From the NCBI GenBank assembly GCA_031413495.1, contig JANOFE010000056.1, positions 1 to 17,161 of the forward strand: 17,161 bases of DNA. Reading direction: 5' to 3'. Positions 14,003 through 17,161 of this stretch are shown here, piece after piece (position 1 is the first letter of the stretch; the number at the start of each line of letters is the position of its first letter). The DNA comes from JACMNW01 sp031413495 (GTDB lineage Bacteria > Pseudomonadota > Alphaproteobacteria > Rhodobacterales > Rhodobacteraceae). The translations under genes and the position numbers were made by a program. A model generated the notes under the pieces. It had not been told where the DNA came from and searched no databases. It was given only the letters and a program-made list of their open reading frames with translations.

Positions 14003-15103
14003 ATGGATATGACCCCAATTCCTGTTGATCAACGCGACTATAGCCTGACGGGCCGCGACGGGCGGCGCGCGGTTGAAATTGGTTTGGCGTCGGCAGAATG
14101 GTATCACTCGGACGTGCCACGCAAAGTGATGAAAGAGCTGATGCAGCGCAGCGATGGCCCCGCCTTGCGCGACACAGCTTTGTGGTTTGCCCTGCTGTTT
14201 GGCACGGCGGCGGGGGCTGTGTGGTTCTGGGGCAGTTGGGCCTGCATTCCGTTCTTTTTCGTCTACGGCGTGATCTACGGATCGTCCTGTGACAGCCGCT
14301 GGCACGAATGCGGCCATGGCACGGCGTTTCGCACTCAGTGGATGAATGACGTGATCTATCAGATCGCTAGTTTCATGGTGATGCGCAATCCCGTGACTTG
14401 GCGGTGGAGCCACGCGCGCCACCACACCGACACCTATATCGTTGGCCGCGACGCCGAAATCGCCTGGATGCGGCCACCGAAACTGGTGCGGCTGGGATTG
14501 GCGTTTTTTGATGTGTTGGGCACTGTCGAGTCTTTGAAAACCCTGGTGCGCAATGCGGCGGGCAATGTATCGGCGGATGAGAAAAACTTTATCCCGCCCG
14601 CCGACTGGCGTAAGGCCGTGTTTGCGGCTCGCCTTCACATGGCGATTTATGCGGCAACGATTTTTGCGGCGCTTGCGCTGGGGTCGTGGCTGCCGCTGAT
14701 GCTGATCGGGTTGCCGCGGATTTATGGCAGCTGGCATATGGTGATGTGTGGGCATTTGCAGCATGCGGGGCTGGCAGATAATGTGGTGGATCACCGCCTG
14801 AACAGCCGCACAGTTTATATGAACCCACTCAGCCGCTATATTTACTGGAACATGAATTATCATGTTGAACACCACATGTTTCCGATGGTGCCTTATCACG
14901 CCCTGCCCCGGCTGCATGCACTGATCAAGGATGATTTGCCGCCGCCCAATACCTCGATCTTTGATGCCTATGTCGAGGTGTATCGGTCCTTGCACGAACA
15001 ACGCCGCAACCCGGCCTATTATGTGCGCAAAACTTTACCTGCCACCGCGCAGCCATACCGCGATGAATTCCATAACTTGGATATTGCCCGCGCGGCGGAA
15101 TGA
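14003..15103 (+). CDS. MocD-like membrane di-iron oxygenase (fatty acid desaturase superfamily)
   Basis: From ATG 14003 the protein has 366 residues. It has the three histidine boxes of membrane di-iron desaturases/hydroxylases: HECGH at 101-105, HARHH at 137-141 and HVEHH at 287-291, with an additional HLQH at 251-254. Hydrophobic spans lie at about 58-95 and 210-240. The gene directly precedes a MocE-type Rieske ferredoxin. In rhizopine catabolism the MocD/MocE pair is associated with oxidation of O-methyl-scyllo-inosamine, so an O-demethylating or hydroxylating role on a soluble substrate is more likely than lipid desaturation. ATG 14003 is preferred because AAAGGTG precedes it; ATG 13961 has AGAGG directly touching it and only adds 14 poorly characterised residues. 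The required ferredoxin reductase is not encoded here. Confidence 0.87.
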   Translation: MDMTPIPVDQRDYSLTGRDGRRAVEIGLASAEWYHSDVPRKVMKELMQRSDGPALRDTALWFALLFGTAAGAVWFWGSWACIPFFFVYGVIYGSSCDSRWHECGHGTAFRTQWMNDVIYQIASFMVMRNPVTWRWSHARHHTDTYIVGRDAEIAWMRPPKLVRLGLAFFDVLGTVESLKTLVRNAAGNVSADEKNFIPPADWRKAVFAARLHMAIYAATIFAALALGSWLPLMLIGLPRIYGSWHMVMCGHLQHAGLADNVVDHRLNSRTVYMNPLSRYIYWNMNYHVEHHMFPMVPYHALPRLHALIKDDLPPPNTSIFDAYVEVYRSLHEQRRNPAYYVRKTLPATAQPYRDEFHNLDIARAAE

Positions 15104-15128
15104 ACTGCCCTGACACCCGAGGATAAAG

Positions 15129-15443
15129 ATGACTGATTGGATTGATGTGTGCGATGTCGAATATATCGACCGCGAAGACGTGATGCGCTTTGATGCCGGC
15201 GCGCAAACCTATGCGATTTACCGCGCCACCGATGGCAGCTTTCACGCGACCGACGGCATGTGCACCCATGAAGGCGTGCATCTGGCGGACGGGCTGGTGA
15301 TGGATGACACCATTGAATGCCCCAAACACAACGGGCGGTTCAACTTTCGCACTGGTGCCGCCACCCGCACCCCGGCTTGTATCAACCTGCGCTGTCATGC
15401 GGTGCGGGTCGAAGGCGGGCGCGTGCAATTGGCGGTTGAATAG
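15129..15443 (+). CDS. mocE: MocE-like Rieske [2Fe-2S] ferredoxin, 104 aa
   Basis: This compact Rieske protein binds its cluster through Cys45-x-His47 (CTHEGVH) and Cys64-x2-His67 (CPKHNGRF). Segments such as VHLADGLVMDDTIECPKHNG and the start MTDWIDV match the MocE family of bacterial ferredoxins. The length is that of MocE. It is a soluble cytoplasmic electron carrier and presumably donates electrons to the MocD-like oxygenase encoded 25 bases upstream. GAGGAT at 15119-15124 is a good ribosome binding site. An independent NirD-like or ring-hydroxylating-dioxygenase ferredoxin role is less likely given the neighbour. Confidence 0.9.
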   Translation: MTDWIDVCDVEYIDREDVMRFDAGAQTYAIYRATDGSFHATDGMCTHEGVHLADGLVMDDTIECPKHNGRFNFRTGAATRTPACINLRCHAVRVEGGRVQLAVE

Positions 15444-15452
15444 AGGCATTCG

Positions 15453-16247
15453 ATGACACTCAAAAAACCAACCATCGCCGATCTGCGCGCCCTGAAAGGG
15501 GTGCGTCAACTGACCATGCTGCGGGTGATGACGCTGGATGAGGCTGCGGCGGCAGAAGCTGCGGGCATTGGCATCGTGTCGGTGCCGCCCGAACTGGTCA
15601 GCCATCCACACTACCGCGATGTGGCGCCAACGCTGTTTTCGATGACCGGCAAAACCCATCTTGAAGCGGGCACGCGCGACGATTTCCACCGCTTTGCCTG
15701 CACCATGATGCTGGCCGGGGCCGACGCGATCTATTGCAGTGGTGGCTTGGGCACGGTTGAGGCGCTGGCGCGTGAACACATTCCGGTCGTCGGCCATGTC
15801 GGCCTTGTGCCATCGCGCGCCACCTGGACGGGGGGCTTTCGCGCCGTGGCCAAAACCGCCGATGCGGCGATGGCGCTGCTGGCCGAAGTGCAGGCTTACG
15901 AGGCTGCAGGGGCCTTTGCGCTGGAGGTCGAGGTGGTGCCCGATGCTGTCGCCAGCGCGATCAGCAAACGGGTGGGGATTTTGCTGTGGTCGATGGGGGC
16001 CGGTGCGGGCTGCGATGCGCAATATCTTTTTGCCGACGACATCCTTGGCCAAAACCGGGGCCACATGCCGCGCCATTCCAAGGTATATCGCGATTTTGCC
16101 GCCGAATATGACCGGCTGCAATCCGAACGCATCGCGGCGTTTCGTGAATACGTTGCGGATGTTGCGGATGGGTCTTATCCGCAAAACACCCATCTGGTCA
16201 AAATGGACGATGCCGAATTGGCGCGGTTTCATCAGATGCTTGGGTAA
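15453..16247 (+). CDS. Divergent PanB-like (ketopantoate hydroxymethyltransferase superfamily) protein
   Basis: This 264-residue TIM-barrel protein aligns with PanB along its length: PVVGHVGLVPS (111-121), GGFRAVAKTADAAMALLAEVQAYEAAGAFALEVEVVP (127-163) and the C-terminal DDILGQNRGHMPRHSKVY. However, the residues that define a working PanB are replaced. The VGDSLG aspartate becomes proline (VPPELV). The second metal aspartate (LADLPF) is gone. The VKIEGG segment reads IYCSGG, so the lysine becomes Tyr94 and the metal-binding glutamate becomes Ser96. His115 and Glu160 are kept. Pantothenate synthesis is therefore unlikely. An aldolase-type cleavage of a 2-keto acid made by the dehydratase is a possible role (inference). 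GAGG at 15443-15446 precedes the ATG. Confidence 0.8.
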   Translation: MTLKKPTIADLRALKGVRQLTMLRVMTLDEAAAAEAAGIGIVSVPPELVSHPHYRDVAPTLFSMTGKTHLEAGTRDDFHRFACTMMLAGADAIYCSGGLGTVEALAREHIPVVGHVGLVPSRATWTGGFRAVAKTADAAMALLAEVQAYEAAGAFALEVEVVPDAVASAISKRVGILLWSMGAGAGCDAQYLFADDILGQNRGHMPRHSKVYRDFAAEYDRLQSERIAAFREYVADVADGSYPQNTHLVKMDDAELARFHQMLG

Positions 16248-16286
16248 AACCAAACGCTGGCCATGGAACTGCGGTGAAACACACAT

Positions 16287-16313
16287 CGCGGCCCGCCAAA
16301 GAGGGGCCACGCG
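16287..16313 (+). other. Imperfect GC-rich hairpin in the gap after the PanB-like gene
   Basis: The 146-base gap between the PanB-like gene and the second regulator contains CGCGGCCC (16287-16294), which can pair with GGGC (16304-16307) and CGCG (16310-16313) across a two-base bulge. No T-run follows, so this is at best a weak or rho-assisted terminator. The gap also holds TTGATT at 16341-16346, but I see no convincing -10 partner. Confidence 0.3.
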
Positions 16314-16393
16314 GCCGCCATCGCCGCCCTTCGGAAAAGGTTGATTGCCCCGGTGACACAGGCTAGGTCGGTTTTGGACAAAAGGATTTTGCC

Positions 16394-17098
16394 ATGACCG
16401 AGATCGTGAATACCCCAATTCCCGAGCGTAAACGCGGCTCGGGCGTCAAAGTGGTGTATGATCTTTTGCGCGACGAAATCCTTGATCTTACCTTGCCCCC
16501 GGGCAGCCCGATTGACGAAGTGCAACTGGCCGAGCGGTTTTCGATGTCACGCACCCCGATCCGCGAGGCGCTGGTGCGACTGGCCGGGGAAGGCTTGATC
16601 GACACGTTGCCAAATCGGACAACCATGGTGTCGAACATTGATTTTCTTAACCTGCATACTTTCTTTGATGCGATCACCCTGATGTACCGCATGACGACAC
16701 GTTTGGCGGCAGAGCATCACCGCCCCGACGATCTGCTGATCATCAGCGCCCATCAGGTTAAATTTGCCCGCGCTGTGGCGGCGCAGGATGCGCTTGCGAT
16801 GATCGCGACCAACCGCGATTTTCATGCAGCAATCGCTGAGGCGGGGCGTAATCCCTACTTCACAGCCCTGTTTTGTCGACTGTTGGATGAGGGCCGGCGC
16901 ATCTTGCGTCTTTATTACCAATCATTCGATGACCGTTTGCCGCAGCGCTACGCGGATGAGCATGAAGAGATGATTGTCGCCATCGCGGCACATGACATAG
17001 ACGCCGCAGACAGACTTGCAAAAAGCCATGCCGATCAGATTGTACGCCAAATTCAGCAGCTTTTTGCACGGGATCAAAGGCAAAATATCGCGCTATAG
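16394..17098 (+). CDS. GntR-family transcriptional regulator, FCD domain
   Basis: This 234-residue regulator has an N-terminal winged helix (VVYDLLRDEILDLTLPPGSP, then EVQLAERFSMSRTPIREALVRL) and a C-terminal FCD domain. Candidate metal/ligand residues are the NRDFH motif, the histidine in ADEHEEMI and the histidine in AKSHADQI. The SRTPIREAL segment is typical of the FCD/VanR-type branch, so it is only a distant paralogue of the FadR-type regulator at 8508. AAAGGA at 16381-16386 precedes ATG 16394. It is separated from the sugar operon by 146 bases. A palindrome-rich promoter region follows it, so it may control genes to the right, or the sugar operon, or both. Confidence 0.88.
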   Translation: MTEIVNTPIPERKRGSGVKVVYDLLRDEILDLTLPPGSPIDEVQLAERFSMSRTPIREALVRLAGEGLIDTLPNRTTMVSNIDFLNLHTFFDAITLMYRMTTRLAAEHHRPDDLLIISAHQVKFARAVAAQDALAMIATNRDFHAAIAEAGRNPYFTALFCRLLDEGRRILRLYYQSFDDRLPQRYADEHEEMIVAIAAHDIDAADRLAKSHADQIVRQIQQLFARDQRQNIAL

Positions 17099-17111
17099 GC
17101 GCGCCTATTTC

Positions 17112-17121
17112 TTGTCGACAA
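17112..17121. promoter_or_regulatory. Perfect 10-bp palindrome, candidate GntR/FCD operator
   Basis: TTGTCGACAA reads the same on both strands and has the TGT...ACA half-site layout often bound by FCD-type GntR regulators. It overlaps the -35 of the candidate promoter at 17115-17142 and lies 13 bases after the stop of the adjacent regulator gene. Confidence 0.5.
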
Positions 17122-17142
17122 ATAAAATACAAAAGATATAGT
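17115..17142 (+). promoter_or_regulatory. Candidate sigma70-type promoter for a gene right of the window
   Basis: TCGACA (17115-17120, one mismatch to TTGACA) and TATAGT (17137-17142, one mismatch to TATAAT) are spaced by 16 bases in a locally AT-rich segment. It directs transcription rightward out of the window. The downstream gene is not visible. Confidence 0.5.
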
Positions 17143-17160
17143 GAATCTGACAAAAGATTC
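17143..17160. promoter_or_regulatory. Inverted repeat directly downstream of the candidate -10
   Basis: GAATCT (17143-17148) and AGATTC (17155-17160) form a perfect 6-bp inverted repeat with a 6-base spacer, covering the expected transcription start. It could be a second operator or a short 5' hairpin. The window ends here, so its extent cannot be judged. Confidence 0.4.
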
Positions 17161-17161
17161 G

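Noticed and set aside
13973..15001. Long open frame (342 codons) on the minus strand
   Set aside because: It mirrors the MocD-like gene, whose histidine boxes are intact, and its translation shows no family motif.
14003..15103. Reading this gene as a lipid fatty acid desaturase
   Set aside because: The histidine boxes fit the whole superfamily, but the adjacent MocE-type ferredoxin and sugar catabolic operon point to a MocD-type oxygenase. No lipid genes are nearby.
15453..16247. Pantothenate biosynthesis gene panB
   Set aside because: Key metal ligands and the catalytic lysine are replaced, there is no panC neighbour, and the context is catabolic.
16341..16369. Promoter of the second GntR regulator (TTGATT with TAGGTC)
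   Set aside because: The -10 candidate matches the consensus poorly, so the gene's promoter could not be assigned.
14925..16418. Long open frame (497 codons) on the minus strand
   Set aside because: It lies antisense to the MocE-like, PanB-like and second regulator genes, which have clear family motifs. Its translation is rich in His, Arg, Gly and Pro with no recognisable domain, as expected for a shadow frame in GC-rich coding DNA.

Overview
The window is a gene-dense stretch with every gene on the + strand. It looks like alphaproteobacterial DNA, most likely of the marine Rhodobacterales (Roseobacter) type. That guess rests on the moderately high GC content, tight operons with GA-rich ribosome binding sites and ATGA overlaps, and typical roseobacter accessory families (betaine-type ABC uptake, MocD/MocE, FCD-type GntR regulators). 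No rRNA, tRNA, insertion sequence, CRISPR array or phage gene is visible. No gene-free stretch exceeds 300 bases.

Block A (2-8353) is a probable operon entering from the left. It holds the tail of an aldehyde dehydrogenase, a luciferase-like flavin monooxygenase, an AA_synth (DUF1185) protein, an alpha/beta hydrolase, a TPP-dependent enzyme closest in motifs to sulfoacetaldehyde acetyltransferase (Xsc), a small carboxymuconolactone-decarboxylase-like protein, and a complete ProXVW-type ABC importer. The most economical reading is uptake and oxidative breakdown of a betaine-like (quaternary ammonium or N-methylated) compound. The permease is unusual: about 220 extra N-terminal residues precede the ProW core.

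Block B (8436-16247) starts with a clear sigma70-like promoter and a perfect inverted repeat just downstream, suggesting autoregulation of the FadR-type GntR regulator that is the first gene. It continues with an enolase-superfamily sugar-acid dehydratase, an RbsB/FrcB-type sugar importer (binding protein, permease, single-domain ATPase), an SDR dehydrogenase, a MocD-like membrane di-iron oxygenase, a MocE-like Rieske ferredoxin and a divergent PanB-like TIM-barrel protein. MocD/MocE are known from rhizopine (O-methyl-scyllo-inosamine) catabolism, but no inositol or inosamine genes are seen here. The block may encode a pathway that imports, dehydrogenates, O-demethylates, dehydrates and cleaves an O-methylated sugar or sugar acid. 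The PanB-like protein has lost the metal ligands and catalytic lysine of true ketopantoate hydroxymethyltransferase, so it probably does something else, such as aldol cleavage.

Block C (16394-17161) is a second GntR/FCD regulator followed by a candidate promoter whose -35 lies in one palindrome and whose start region lies in another. It probably controls a gene beyond the right edge.

In both transport operons a strong hairpin directly follows the binding-protein gene, consistent with higher expression of the binding protein than of the membrane parts. Neither the flavin reductase expected for a two-component luciferase-like enzyme nor the ferredoxin reductase expected for MocD/MocE is in the window.
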